A stretch of 64,000 nucleotides of DNA from Tritrichomonas foetus (Eukaryota; Parabasalia; Tritrichomonadida; Tritrichomonadidae). Both the position numbers and the translations under genes were made by a program. The notes under the pieces were generated by a model. That model made no database searches. It worked only from the letters and a program-made list of their open reading frames with translations, and was not told where the DNA came from. Position 1 is the stretch's first letter; every line of letters starts with the position of its first letter. The DNA lies in assembly GCA_001839685.1 (NCBI GenBank), contig MLAK01000719.1, forward strand, positions 4,242-68,241. The letters are read 5' to 3'. Below, in pieces: positions 28,401 through 38,787 of this stretch.

Positions 28401-29938
28401 AATTCAGCAGAATCGCATTTGAATGCAAGTCTGAGAAGTTGGCTTCCATATTGTAAAGGAATTCCACGCTTAATTATGAGTTGGATAGCAGCTTCATCCC
28501 TTTCCATAGCTTTGGCACGAGTTACATAATCTTTATAGAAGCTGAATGGTATAAAGCTTGTGATATTTCGTTTCATTTTTCCGAAAATTGTGTCATAAAA
28601 TACCATAATTCGATCGTCTTCTTCTTGGAAACGTTGATAAGCTGTTTCTGTAATGAATTGTGGTAAATCACAAACCACAGCAGAATCAAAAATCTGTGCA
28701 ATTAAATCTGTATCATTTCCAGCGCCATCAAGTGCATCACTATAAATTCCAAGCATTTCTTTTTGGAGGAGAGAGCAGCGAGTGGAAGTGTCAGGATCAA
28801 TTCCGAAAACTTGAAGGTTGTTTCCTGTGTAAATTCCTTCAGCCATTGAGAAGCAAAGATTCCAATCGTTTGAAACAAACAACTTTCTTAATCTTTCGGC
28901 CCATTCAATAAATTTGATACGAAACATAGATTTTGGAGTAAGCATGAAAAGTGTTTCATGTGATTTTGTCCAAACATGATAAATTCTGATAATCTTTTTA
29001 AGTTCTGGAGTGTAGTACCTTTCAATGCGTGGATGAGTTGAACCAATAACAAGATCAATAGATCCATCAGTGAAAATAATACTAACTACATAATTTTTAC
29101 GAATGATGGCTTCTTTGATTTTAATATCAAAGGAATGTTCAAATAATGTGATGATTTTTGTATATGATGAAATTTTGTACATAGAAAATGATGTTCCATT
29201 CCAAATAATGACAAGTGTTGATCCGTCTGTATTAACTTTCGCATCAAATCGAATCGACTCTCCAAGTGGAGATGATGCAATATCTGTATACTCTTGTGTT
29301 CTAATATCAAGAATATTAACTGAATTATTTTCTGAGTAAATCAAATAAGAAGATTCTGTTGATGGCATAAAAACATTCTTTAATGGCATTCGTCCGGCAA
29401 ATAAGCAAGTTTCCTTTGGTGTCAAACTTGTAAAGCGAGTGAATTGAAATATGTTTCCGATTCTGTCGCAGGCAACGATCGAATTATAATCTTGGGCGAA
29501 AGTTACTTGAGTAATTGGTGCAACAGAAACATCATCTTTTCCGGCACGAATAATTTGCTTGAGAAATGATTTATTTTTTGGATTGAAAATAAAAATATTT
29601 CCACTTAAATAACCTGTTACTAAAAATGAAGAATCATAGGCGATAGAAAAGCACGACGGAATTTCTGTGCACTTTGCAAGCGGTCCAATAGTTTCGAAAA
29701 CATTTGACCCCCATGGCGCGAGAAATGGAAGAGGGTAATCAGCGATAAAACACATAAAACTTTGGTTCGAGCTGGAAGCCGTCAGAGTTTTGACTGATGG
29801 AACGATTTTGTAGTCGTCCATTTTTGTAATATTAAAATACTCTTTCGACATTTCAAAGACTTTGGAGCTCCGCATTTTTTCCCTTTTATTCCAAGTTTTT
29901 GCTTTGATCGATAGAATATTCAAATATTTGAGAGCCAT
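25469..29938 (-). CDS. Vps8-like CORVET subunit (beta-propeller, solenoid, RING)
   Basis: The 1489-aa product has an N-terminal WD/beta-propeller (about 40-340) with the Vps8 signature TGYLSGNIFIFNPKNK followed by AQDYNSIVACDRIGNIFQF. A clathrin-heavy-chain-like alpha solenoid follows to about 840 and resumes from 1030 to 1330. A C-terminal RING-like finger lies at about 1363-1412 (CVYC, FECGHSYHD, CMLC). Vps8 is the Rab5-binding subunit of the CORVET endosomal tether. Between about 850 and 1025 there is a charged Glu/Asp/Lys/Ser insert that includes a run of ten Ser. The longest frame begins with TTG, so I chose the first ATG (MALKYLNI). A later ATG (MSKEYFNI or MDDYKIVP) is also possible. 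Confidence 0.82.
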   Translation of the reverse strand: MALKYLNILSIKAKTWNKREKMRSSKVFEMSKEYFNITKMDDYKIVPSVKTLTASSSNQSFMCFIADYPLPFLAPWGSNVFETIGPLAKCTEIPSCFSIAYDSSFLVTGYLSGNIFIFNPKNKSFLKQIIRAGKDDVSVAPITQVTFAQDYNSIVACDRIGNIFQFTRFTSLTPKETCLFAGRMPLKNVFMPSTESSYLIYSENNSVNILDIRTQEYTDIASSPLGESIRFDAKVNTDGSTLVIIWNGTSFSMYKISSYTKIITLFEHSFDIKIKEAIIRKNYVVSIIFTDGSIDLVIGSTHPRIERYYTPELKKIIRIYHVWTKSHETLFMLTPKSMFRIKFIEWAERLRKLFVSNDWNLCFSMAEGIYTGNNLQVFGIDPDTSTRCSLLQKEMLGIYSDALDGAGNDTDLIAQIFDSAVVCDLPQFITETAYQRFQEEDDRIMVFYDTIFGKMKRNITSFIPFSFYKDYVTRAKAMERDEAAIQLIIKRGIPLQYGSQLLRLAFKCDSAEFLLTLWTQCFEDFVSPCIYLLHNEKLIDYMSDIFITEKYKLLKVHRQLLTLWFCTSTNGAYSRLLLLLSKNWDLAPKFAQAFVDLLPIELRNGTTFGYPAICDAILRTCSCCPDKSLKTIDVIGEHIVNCQIKIPHSCISFLITWAFETKISRTSVRESVIMLIHDQYPDLIKYPEIIDYCEAAGFARIANEIYLPSRNYDRVIQTMALSEEFRPRIFLYIQNPYLDPMRSTEPPKCEELHEEEEDFVASSGNEDDFPKVVEPEKSIFDKIKDTANEVKSKSLEAAEIVASKTAPDALQSNIKGAFIKQDQEVDPEHPIIIDAPVPKTMMNEFAGFDYSSDDNEEEEEEEEDQNEKKANKEEEEDQNEESSEIKKKKSRKSKRKSHKKESSPVKIIIKTGSDSDEEEEDEEEDDEEESSSSSSSSSSDRRKASKKKKHAQIVFTNKSDSESNESDSENPKKTKRHKRNETEDKEKKEGSETNDDEGEKEEQGEDTPFIPRQRRLSVKVNDLTRRTSAKIDSDVNHALLSKEYKVSDDTIMQEAIKKHLGLLVLINPEKAVELIGHDYPDYARLFIKKEPNLFIKFLYLRAFAESEYVKILTDEDHFELFELTCKFSPPDVLPMIKSSQSIEIDKALPICTKYRVIDACIHIHTMLGDMQSAVNLVAEELEADLVDAIQSRQRINAPSIDLVKEEPELKKAYETVLITFELLSKAPNQLTDRMWKDIFLSFQLPLYLIQPKSYDAEGNECPMLVPEVDPDTRRSICLFFAFFIVETLQQNRSSPDNIFTTYQLQFKEINQILYRTALSAVFKYIDYNQKLSDTVVQLLMEDCINLYDRAQRTKTRAAFVYTTNCVYCNTPITGAGGVGALVFECGHSYHDDQKCGQHRTSCMLCKGELKVATQEAPKQTVSIRAQNQKLRKLQRVDYGLRRHYGKDQDVSDTGNNVFFFAEYPVTAKQYLVVKTPEKWPEPKTLFLEL

Positions 29939-30577
29939 AATCGGAGATCTTTTCAATTTTCATTATACGACCGTTTAAAAAATAACCATACAATTCAAGA
30001 GAAATGGTCAAATTAATTTACATATGTATCTTGGGAAGTAAATATTTTTCGCAGTGAAGTTCGACTATCTAACATGAAATACTTTTTCTCTTCTTCTCTT
30101 AGATTGATTTAAACTTTATTTTTTCTAAAAACGACATACTTTTATTAATTGAAGTTTCCAACATTATTCAGCTTAATTTTTCTTCTCCTTTGTTCGTTTT
30201 TATTTTTTATACATTTTTATATATTTAGTATGTGTCTTATTGTTGTATTCTTAAATTTAGTATCCAAAATTTACAGTCGGTGTATTTTCAAATAAAAATG
30301 ACCAGAGATGAAGATCTATCTAATAATTAGAAATTAAAAACGATTCTGGGAATGACATTTGTTACTCCCTAAAAATAATAAGTTAATTAATAATGAGCTT
30401 CATCTGAAACTATCACTTCACTTTCTTCATTAGACCAATTAAACATTTAATATTTTTTTGAAAGTTTTTATGATTGATTCATGGCAAATTGTGGAAATTT
30501 CAGCAAATTTTTTAATATGGCATTTCTAATATTTGACAATTTAATTAAATTTCAAGTACTGACTTAAAACATAATCA
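29939..30577. other. divergent intergenic region
   Basis: Between Vps8 (-) and the VWA gene (+). A GACCGTTTAAAA element (+ strand 29969-29980) lies about 30 bp upstream of the Vps8 ATG; it is one of several TTAAACGG copies found next to starts in this window. The rest is A/T-rich with no gene seen. Confidence 0.5.
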
Positions 30578-32848
30578 ATGAAGAAATTTTTACCCAAAAC
30601 AAAACCATCTCGCATTAAAGTGTTTTATTCTCAGCCAGATATGCCTGGGAGTAAGGTGAAAATGGCAAATCTCGATAGTACAATTAACGATTTCTTAAAA
30701 ACCGCCCTGAAACGTACCGCATATATCGTTACATACATACCCGAAAGCGGAACTCCAATCGAATTAAGTCATGAAGACACATTTGAAGCGATATATAATC
30801 GGTTTTCAATGCAAGGAAACGAATTAAAAAGTTTATCGATTGAAAATGATAACAACTATCGTGCATATATAATTCAATCTCCGAATGAACCCGTTACTAT
30901 TGATATTGACACATATTGTAATTCCGAGACAGATACTCGTGTCATTTTTGAAATCGATGGAAACTACTTCCCAGAGGATGAAGATATTACAAAACTCCAA
31001 AAAGATGATTTTTACTTACTGACTTATCCAAAAAACGTTAATATTGACTTAAACAATCTTCAAAAAGAACAACTTCATCAATTGATGCCAATGGAAAGTT
31101 CAGAAGATTTAAATGATTTATACTTATCTTTATCTGTTCTTTGGTCGAACAAAGAAATCCAACCAATCATTGGAAAAGCAATTTTTAATCATTCAACTTT
31201 CCTTCCTTTGAAAATTTCGGCTTATAATCTTTTTTTAAATGAAGGAAAATTTGACCAAAAATTCAAAAATCTATATGTTTGTACTTTTATTAAGTCATTA
31301 TTAACTTTCCGTCGTGAAGGTCTCAGTTATTCACAAATTTTTAATATTTTATTAACCTCAAAATTACCAGTGACATTAATGAATCAAATTAATCAAGAAT
31401 TTGCCGAAAAAACATTTGAACATATTAAAGTGCAGCCTCTCCCAGATGTTCCGAATGATTCACATTTACCTTTCACATTTTATAAGCCATTAGATTTATT
31501 ATATAATAAGAAAGAATGTTTATGTAAATTTGAAGATAATAAAAAAGAAAAAACCATAAAATGCAAATTCATTAAAGCTAATGAAAATAATCCAAATAAT
31601 TTTGACTATTTCGATCCTGATGAAGGAGATTTGAAAACTCACTCATTTTTCACAGAATCTGTAATCACAAACCCAGAACAAGTCACTGCAATTTTTATTG
31701 ACACTTCTGGCTCAATGCTGACTTCGTTCTGCCAAACAGCCAAAAAACAATATGAGGCAGCTCAAGAAATTGCAAACAAATTATTGGAATCAATTCAAAT
31801 ACACAAAATTGTAGACCCACAATTAGTGTATACAACAAAAGAATTATCAATTGTTGATCGTCCAATTTGCATTCAAAAACCTGAAATTTGTGGAACAACA
31901 AAAATTTGGGACAGATTAGATGAATTTTACGCTGATATATTACAAAAATTCATATGTAAGAAACATGTAGTTATTATATCTGATGGCGAAGATACATTTT
32001 CGAGTCTGAATAAAAGAGAAGAAATAGCGAAAATTTTATCCGAGAATCAAGTCATAGTCGATTCAATAATATTAACTCAAGATGAATATACAAAGGATCC
32101 TTATGGTCTTTCTATGCTAACTGGTGGTGTTGCAATTTATCCAAAAGATCTCGAATCCGCATTTAATTTTGTGACAAATGAGCCATTCTTTAATTTGAAA
32201 TTACGGACACAAGTCCCCACTAAAGCATTCAAGAATGATTTCTTTATGATAGGTAAAACATTTAATTCTTTCCAAAGGGAGTTTAAGCAACTTAAAGTTC
32301 AATACTTATCATTCTATACAGATTTTGATAAAGGTATCTTTAAACCGTTACTTCTCTCGTCTTTAATCAAAGATAAGAATTCACTTAATATCCGGGAAAA
32401 TAGTATAATTAGAGAAATAGGACAATTATACGCACATGAAAAAGAAAATAATATATATGCTTTCCTAATTAATGATGATGATGATTCAAAATTAGAGAGT
32501 TTGACTAATTGGTGCATTTTCACCAAACTTCAAAATTCCGAATTATACTTCCAAATCAAAATTACTTTTCCCGAAATGTTTCCTTATTCTAATCCAATAT
32601 TTAGAATCATTAGTAAACCTGATGCAATTAACCATGAATTCATTTCACCTCATGGTTTCATCTATCTAGACAAATTGTCAAAATCTGAAAATATAACTGT
32701 TTATGAAATAATTAGGGAAATTCAATTACTTGATGTCAAAATCAATGATAGCTTAATCGAAAATTGTCTCGACCCTCAGCCATTTTCCGAAGTAAATAAT
32801 ACTATTTCCTGGAATCTAAATGCATCTATCGAAAAAAATGACAAATGA
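30578..32848 (+). CDS. VWA-domain protein with C-terminal inactive E2 (UEV-like) domain
   Basis: The 756-aa product has at least three regions. An N-terminal region (about 10-80, RIKVFYSQPDMPGSKVKM onward) resembles a ubiquitin-like or PB1 fold. A von Willebrand A domain at about 368-555 has a MIDAS: DTSGSM at 375-380, then CGTTKIW, then SDGED with Asp469. A C-terminal domain (about 620-735) reads like an E2 fold: SIIREIGQLYAHEKEN, NWCIFTKLQN, then ITFPEMFPYSNPIFRI, then HGFIYLDKL, then EIIREIQLL. At the position of the E2 catalytic Cys (ICLD) it has Tyr696 (IYLD), and the HPN motif is absent, so catalysis is not expected. A ubiquitin-pathway adaptor role is inferred. Start is a true ATG. Confidence 0.72.
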   Translation: MKKFLPKTKPSRIKVFYSQPDMPGSKVKMANLDSTINDFLKTALKRTAYIVTYIPESGTPIELSHEDTFEAIYNRFSMQGNELKSLSIENDNNYRAYIIQSPNEPVTIDIDTYCNSETDTRVIFEIDGNYFPEDEDITKLQKDDFYLLTYPKNVNIDLNNLQKEQLHQLMPMESSEDLNDLYLSLSVLWSNKEIQPIIGKAIFNHSTFLPLKISAYNLFLNEGKFDQKFKNLYVCTFIKSLLTFRREGLSYSQIFNILLTSKLPVTLMNQINQEFAEKTFEHIKVQPLPDVPNDSHLPFTFYKPLDLLYNKKECLCKFEDNKKEKTIKCKFIKANENNPNNFDYFDPDEGDLKTHSFFTESVITNPEQVTAIFIDTSGSMLTSFCQTAKKQYEAAQEIANKLLESIQIHKIVDPQLVYTTKELSIVDRPICIQKPEICGTTKIWDRLDEFYADILQKFICKKHVVIISDGEDTFSSLNKREEIAKILSENQVIVDSIILTQDEYTKDPYGLSMLTGGVAIYPKDLESAFNFVTNEPFFNLKLRTQVPTKAFKNDFFMIGKTFNSFQREFKQLKVQYLSFYTDFDKGIFKPLLLSSLIKDKNSLNIRENSIIREIGQLYAHEKENNIYAFLINDDDDSKLESLTNWCIFTKLQNSELYFQIKITFPEMFPYSNPIFRIISKPDAINHEFISPHGFIYLDKLSKSENITVYEIIREIQLLDVKINDSLIENCLDPQPFSEVNNTISWNLNASIEKNDK

Positions 32849-33057
32849 TGTGGAAAAATTTCAAATGTTGTATAAACTGCGAAAATTCTGTTATCATTCA
32901 AGGATAAGTTCCAAGATTAGGCATTGCTTTTTTTGATGTTCAGTATCATTCATAATAAAAATTATATTCAGTCTTAGAAAAAAAAAAAAATCTCTAATTT
33001 TATTTTTTTAGGTTTATTTAATTAAAAAAGGTAACATACATATAAAAATTTATATAA

Positions 33058-36000
33058 TTATTGGTTCAAATTACTTGGCTTTTGGAGCCAAAGTTTTCCA
33101 ATAACTCTAAGCGCTTTTTTAGCTTCTTCATCAGTCGAAACTGCATCAGAGTCTTTTGTTGGTGTAAATTTAAAACTTGTATCAATACCTGCATTTTTAT
33201 CACTTTTATTTAAAAGAACTTCTTCATCATCGAAATTATTGTTCAATGAATGATGTAATGAATTTTTAAAATTTTCATTCGAGAGGTTTTGATGATCTAA
33301 GCTTCCGTTTTCAAATTCATCATCAAAATACATCCTTTTTTCAATAGGATCGGAATATAACGGTGGTTCGTTTCCTTCAGAAAATGCAGAATTGTTTGGT
33401 TCTTCAAATGATAAATCGCTTCCTTCTAAGAATTTTTGTGGGGAGAAATCATATAAAGAATTTCTATTGTGAAGGTTATCAAAATCATCATTTAAAAATT
33501 CATCATCAACAAAAGGAACTTCATCCATTTCAACCCGTGCTGATTTTCTTGGAGTAAGTGTTATTGGTGACATTGGTGCATAAATATAAGAATTTGGTTC
33601 AGTTAAATCATAACTTGTATCTCGTGATAAGAAGTTCATTGAACGAGATGATTTGAAATCATATTCATGAATATCACTCTTTAGTTTCAGTTTATTATAT
33701 TTGCCTTTCGTTTTAGCAAATTTACTATGAAGTTTATTATAGCGTGCTTGAAGAATTCTGAAATCGGACATTGCAACTCTTAATTGCTCAATGGTTTCAG
33801 CTTTTTGATGCAAAGCCATGAATTTTTCATTTTCAAGATTTCGATTTTTTTCTTTAAGATCTCCATTTTGGGAAATTACAGATTGTAGTTCTTTTCTAAG
33901 CTGGAGAAGATTGTCACTCGCATCATTATCTGTAAGACATGAATTCAAATGTGTTACTTGATCTAATAAAACTTTATTTTGTTGCAAAAGAGATGCAATA
34001 TGTTCTTGTTGAACTTTATTCTTATTTTTGGTGATTTCCAATTCATTTGACAACGAAATGTTATTTTCATTCATTGATAAATTATTACTCATTGATAAGT
34101 TGTTGTTTGCAGTTAAATTGTTAGAAAGTAAAGAAGCGTTTTCACTATTATTTAAAAATGTGGAATTTTGTTTAAGATCAGCATTTTCTTTTGAGATTTC
34201 ACGGAATTTGGATGTAAGACGAGTTGCATGCTTAGCAAGCTTGCTATTGTCTTCTTTAAGACGACTATTTGATTGAGTGAGGTCGTGAATTTTATTTTTA
34301 AGCATGATATTTTCGGTCTTTAGTTTGTCATTTGCATCCGCAATAATAGATGAATTATTTAATTCATCTTCTATATTGTCAGCCAATTGTTGTGTGGCTG
34401 TTGCTTTGAGATAATCGATTTGTTTCTTTTGACGAGAAATTCGACTTGTCATTCTTGAAGTTATTGTTGTTAATTTAAGTATTATTGTTGAAAGACGAGT
34501 CATTTCTTGATCAATCAAACTTTTCATTTCATTCATTAAGGTGTATTTTGAAGTCGTAGATTTCGAAAATGAATGAATTAAGTTCATTTCTTGTTCTTTT
34601 AATTTGTTATAGCTTTCTGTTTGTGCCTTATATTTATCTTTTTCATATTCTAATTCGGTTTTCATTCGTTTAATTTCATTATCCTTATTTTCAATACTTT
34701 GTAGAAGCTCAGCTGAATTTTGTTCTAGAGATTTCAATGATTCAATATCAAGTGCATCATCAGACAAATCAAGTCTTTGCTTAAGGATATGGATTTCTTG
34801 TTGTGCACTTTGCAATTTAGCTTTTAATGAAGAATTCTCTTCTTGATAATTGTTAATTTTTACAGTTAATTGTAAAACTTGCTGCTTTAATTCAAGATTT
34901 TCATTTCCAAGTTTTAGATAGGGTTCATTATTATGAATTGCCGATAGTTGGGAATTCAAATCATTAATTTTTGTATTCAAATCTTTATTTTGTGAGGCAA
35001 ATTCAGATATTAATGGTTGCAATAACTGTGAAGAGTTAATTTCAACTGGACCTCCGACATTCTGGCCCTTTAAGAATAAATTCTCTGTTTCAAGTCGTGT
35101 CACTTTTCGTTCAAAATCTATGATTTGCGAATGATATGAAGAATTTTCGTCTTTTAGGTGTTCTATAGCTTTTTCTAAAGTAGAATTTTGTAATTTAAAT
35201 TGATCGACTTCTACTGCTGATTTCTTAAGTTCCGCGTTTTGATTTAATAAATCAACCAACTGTTGATTCGATGATTGTGATTTCAAAATATTTAAATCAA
35301 TTTCCATTTGAATTTTCTGAGCATTTAATTTTTCGATTTCATTTTGGAGTTTTTCATTTAATCCAACAAGAGCTTTCACTGATGTTGCAACTTTTTGTGT
35401 TTCTGTTAATTGTGAAGAAAGTTCTTCAATTCTTGTTCTGTTTTGAGCAATTGTTGATTGGTAATCACTACATTTTTTGTTCAGTTGTGGAATTTGACTT
35501 TTTATGTCTTCATTTTCTGATTTAAAATTGTTTAATTGTGTGATTATATCATCCCATTTATCCTTAATTTCTTGTGAATTTGCATTTAATAATTGAAGAT
35601 CGGCAATTGTATGTTGATATTCAGAATCTTTTTGAAGTAAATTTCGATTTTGCTGTTGTAAATCATTTATTTGAGCTTTTAATGAAACAATTAAAGAACT
35701 TACATCATCTGATGTTTTAATAAAATTGGTAGGATCATTTATTGATTCTTTTAATTGCTGATTTTCATATTTTAAGTTTTCATTTTCTTTCAAAATTTGA
35801 GAAATTTTGAATTTCAATGATTTGTTTTCATTCACGATTTTTTGGAATTCATATTGTTCATCTTTGAATTCTTCAATTTGTTGGGAAAATAAAGCTTTGT
35901 GCTGTGATTTCAGCATGTCTAAGTCTCTTTTCATTTGTTGGCATGCTTCTCGAAGTTCTTCTGTTTGTTTTGAAAATGATTCGTGGTTGATATTTTTCAT

Positions 36001-38199
36001 CTGACTTACTTTTTGTGCGCATTCAAGCTCAGCTGAAATAATTTTTTGTTTTAATTCTGATATTTCTTTATCCGAAGAAGCAGTTGCTGAATCCAAACTC
36101 GATTGTAATGATGAAATCTGATTTTGTAAAGATTCAATTTCATTTTTATAATTTTGTTCAAGATTTCTTTTTTCTTCTGCGTTTTTCTGATAAATTTTAG
36201 AAACTTCATCATTATGTTGTGTTCTTAATTCATCAAATTGTTTTTGAATTAAATCTGAGTCTGAAGTTTGAATAGAATTTGTTAATAGTTTTTGCTTCAA
36301 AGTATTTATTTCTTCTTTGGCAGTGAATAAATCATGTTCCATTTGTAGTTTCTCTTCAATTGACTTGCTGTTCATTTCAGAAAGAAGTTGATCATAATTT
36401 CCAATAACATCATCAATATGATTGAAATTAGTGATATCATTTCCATTTCCTTTATCATTTTCCAAGTTTACGTTGATTTCTTGCTGATCATCATTCAAAT
36501 CGGAATCTTTATTCAATTCTTCATCACTTTCTTTATTTTCTTTATTGTTGGATTTGTTGATATTATAAATATTGTTAATTAAATCTAAATTGTTTAAGAT
36601 GAGTTCTTGATCTACTTTTGGAGGTTCTTCTTTCCTAGAAAGTTCAGGAATCTGTGTCTTAACAATTTCTTCATTGAGAATTGTTGAAACAGTTTTTTGT
36701 AAAAATTCGTAATAGTCATTCTTTTCTAAAGTTGATATATATGTAGCCATATCACGAATTTGACTATCAAGCTTCTCAATACTCAATGAATTTGATTCTC
36801 CTTCATCGCTAGAAGTGTTTGCTTCAGGTGTGAAGTCTGTCATCCAATAAATAATACGTAATAAAAGACAGCATTGAGCTTGAACAAGTGGTGGTTCATT
36901 TGGTAAAAATTCTTTCAAAAAAGAAACTGGTTCTGATGATTCATTCAGTAATTCTAAGCATGCGCTTTTAGATTCCCAACATAGAACAATTAAATAATGC
37001 AAAACAACTTCGAAATTAATATGTGAAATGAAGAATCCAATCATTGATGAAGTAAAATTCGGTGAATTTGAAAGAAATGCAATTTTGGAAACAGAACTTG
37101 ACATCATTATCATAGTTGCTAAGTTTATAAGCTTTATATCATTTCTGTCTTCGATTGAAATGATTATTTCGGCCAAAAAATTGCATGATGTGTCAGATTG
37201 ATACAAAAATGCTTTGAAAAATGACATTAGATATGAGTTCATCATTTCATCATCAGATTTCAAATATATATTCAAAAAATAGTTAATTTTTCCATCTTCA
37301 TGTAACAAAATGCATAACTCTGGTTCATTTTTAATAGAATAACCAAGAAGACGAATAAACTGACCATTTCCTTCTAAAGCTTTGTTCAAAATAATTTGAA
37401 TTAAATCTGATCCTTTCAAAAAATGGCGAAAGTTTGATGCATTTGGACTTCCAAATAATTCAGTAAATAAAGATAAAGTTTCTGGATCATTATTTTCAAG
37501 TAAAGATGCCATAATTGATAGATTTTCTATCGTTCCAAAAAATAAATTTTGTGTGTTGGTATTGGAGGTTAATAATGAACGAATAGCAGAAATGGCCAAA
37601 GGAACCTTCTTTTCAATAAGATGCATAAGTTTCTCCATTATATTAAAAGCAAATAATTGTTGAAAATCTGGATTATTTTTGACAAGACTTGGAATTAAAA
37701 CAAGAAAATCATGTAAAACGTCTGGATTTGTATCGTCAATTAGTGTCAAAAAATGTACAAGGCGATCCTGGTCATTAATTAACCGCTTCTGCAATAAAGA
37801 AGGCTGAAGCACAGTTAATCTGGAAATAATCTGAATTACAGCAAGCCGTTTTTTAATTTTATCTGTATTAATACAGTCAATAATTACTGGCAGAGCTAAA
37901 TCGTAGTTGATAATTAATTCAGAATTTGCTGTTGCGAAATCTTTATCTGATATTAAATTATTGATGATTTGGAAAATATCAGAAATGATGTCATCGTTCA
38001 TTTTTGATTGAATTAAAACGTTGAAGATGGCGGGAAGTGCTTTTTGACATAAATAATTTGAATGTTGATTTGTAGCTTCAAGGAGTTCCAGAATATTGAT
38101 TTCAACATCGACATTATTGGATAAATTTTCGATGTACTTATCTACTTCTTCGGTGGTGATTTCGCTTGACCCAGAGAAGATTTTTGGTAAGAAGCTCAT
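33058..38199 (-). CDS. p115/Uso1-like vesicle tether, 1713 aa
   Basis: The N-terminal armadillo-type head (about 1-480) matches the p115/Uso1 family in pattern: MSFLPKIFSGSSE, repeated helical pairs such as LAVIQIISRLTVLQPSLLQK, LVKNNPDFQQLFAFNIMEKL, and RSLLTSNTNTQNLFF (compare LLxNNxSNQNFF in p115). After an acidic Asn-rich linker (about 550-610), a long coiled coil runs to about 1450, followed by a disordered acidic tail. p115/Uso1 tethers COPII and COPI vesicles at the Golgi and works with syntaxin-5 SNAREs. The length is near yeast Uso1 (about 1790 aa) rather than human p115 (about 960). Start is a true ATG. Confidence 0.72.
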   Translation of the reverse strand: MSFLPKIFSGSSEITTEEVDKYIENLSNNVDVEINILELLEATNQHSNYLCQKALPAIFNVLIQSKMNDDIISDIFQIINNLISDKDFATANSELIINYDLALPVIIDCINTDKIKKRLAVIQIISRLTVLQPSLLQKRLINDQDRLVHFLTLIDDTNPDVLHDFLVLIPSLVKNNPDFQQLFAFNIMEKLMHLIEKKVPLAISAIRSLLTSNTNTQNLFFGTIENLSIMASLLENNDPETLSLFTELFGSPNASNFRHFLKGSDLIQIILNKALEGNGQFIRLLGYSIKNEPELCILLHEDGKINYFLNIYLKSDDEMMNSYLMSFFKAFLYQSDTSCNFLAEIIISIEDRNDIKLINLATMIMMSSSVSKIAFLSNSPNFTSSMIGFFISHINFEVVLHYLIVLCWESKSACLELLNESSEPVSFLKEFLPNEPPLVQAQCCLLLRIIYWMTDFTPEANTSSDEGESNSLSIEKLDSQIRDMATYISTLEKNDYYEFLQKTVSTILNEEIVKTQIPELSRKEEPPKVDQELILNNLDLINNIYNINKSNNKENKESDEELNKDSDLNDDQQEINVNLENDKGNGNDITNFNHIDDVIGNYDQLLSEMNSKSIEEKLQMEHDLFTAKEEINTLKQKLLTNSIQTSDSDLIQKQFDELRTQHNDEVSKIYQKNAEEKRNLEQNYKNEIESLQNQISSLQSSLDSATASSDKEISELKQKIISAELECAQKVSQMKNINHESFSKQTEELREACQQMKRDLDMLKSQHKALFSQQIEEFKDEQYEFQKIVNENKSLKFKISQILKENENLKYENQQLKESINDPTNFIKTSDDVSSLIVSLKAQINDLQQQNRNLLQKDSEYQHTIADLQLLNANSQEIKDKWDDIITQLNNFKSENEDIKSQIPQLNKKCSDYQSTIAQNRTRIEELSSQLTETQKVATSVKALVGLNEKLQNEIEKLNAQKIQMEIDLNILKSQSSNQQLVDLLNQNAELKKSAVEVDQFKLQNSTLEKAIEHLKDENSSYHSQIIDFERKVTRLETENLFLKGQNVGGPVEINSSQLLQPLISEFASQNKDLNTKINDLNSQLSAIHNNEPYLKLGNENLELKQQVLQLTVKINNYQEENSSLKAKLQSAQQEIHILKQRLDLSDDALDIESLKSLEQNSAELLQSIENKDNEIKRMKTELEYEKDKYKAQTESYNKLKEQEMNLIHSFSKSTTSKYTLMNEMKSLIDQEMTRLSTIILKLTTITSRMTSRISRQKKQIDYLKATATQQLADNIEDELNNSSIIADANDKLKTENIMLKNKIHDLTQSNSRLKEDNSKLAKHATRLTSKFREISKENADLKQNSTFLNNSENASLLSNNLTANNNLSMSNNLSMNENNISLSNELEITKNKNKVQQEHIASLLQQNKVLLDQVTHLNSCLTDNDASDNLLQLRKELQSVISQNGDLKEKNRNLENEKFMALHQKAETIEQLRVAMSDFRILQARYNKLHSKFAKTKGKYNKLKLKSDIHEYDFKSSRSMNFLSRDTSYDLTEPNSYIYAPMSPITLTPRKSARVEMDEVPFVDDEFLNDDFDNLHNRNSLYDFSPQKFLEGSDLSFEEPNNSAFSEGNEPPLYSDPIEKRMYFDDEFENGSLDHQNLSNENFKNSLHHSLNNNFDDEEVLLNKSDKNAGIDTSFKFTPTKDSDAVSTDEEAKKALRVIGKLWLQKPSNLNQ

Positions 38200-38787
38200 C
38201 TGGACATAATTAAACGGTTCCCATTCAAACCTGAGTAATCGAAAATTTTATTTCTTGTTCATCTCAATTTATTTATTTACTCTTTTTCCAACTGTAAATC
38301 AGATATTTAAATTCTTTTGGTGAATTACTTTCTCTGATTATGTATTTATTCACATGGGCTTATGATAGTACGTTTTTACTAACTTTTCGTTTCAAATCAT
38401 ATTCCACATCATCAAATTATTCATCAATTTGGGACATTTCATTAAAAAAAAGAGAAATTAATCATAAATAATTATATGTACTAGTCATAGACCTCTCCCA
38501 TGAATATTTATTTTATTATATGTGCCAATCGAAGTTCTCTGCCTTATACAACGATCTAACTTTTTACCAAACGTTAAGAGACAACTCTGTGTCACGAATT
38601 TTTGTCCATGATTAGCATTTGTATTAATAATAAAAAATATATATAACTCAGGTTTCTTTCTTGGCTTATGTTTAATAAAATAAGAAAAAATTGATTATAT
38701 TTAAATAAATCTATGTATGATACTGTATTTTGCTATATAATTATATACTGAACTTTACACCTTGATATTTATATAGATGGCCGATAT
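38200..38787. other. intergenic, nothing beyond a promoter motif
   Basis: A TAAACGGTT element lies at 38211-38219, about 12 bp from the p115 start. The remaining A/T-rich sequence shows no ORF, RNA or repeat that I can support. Confidence 0.5.
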
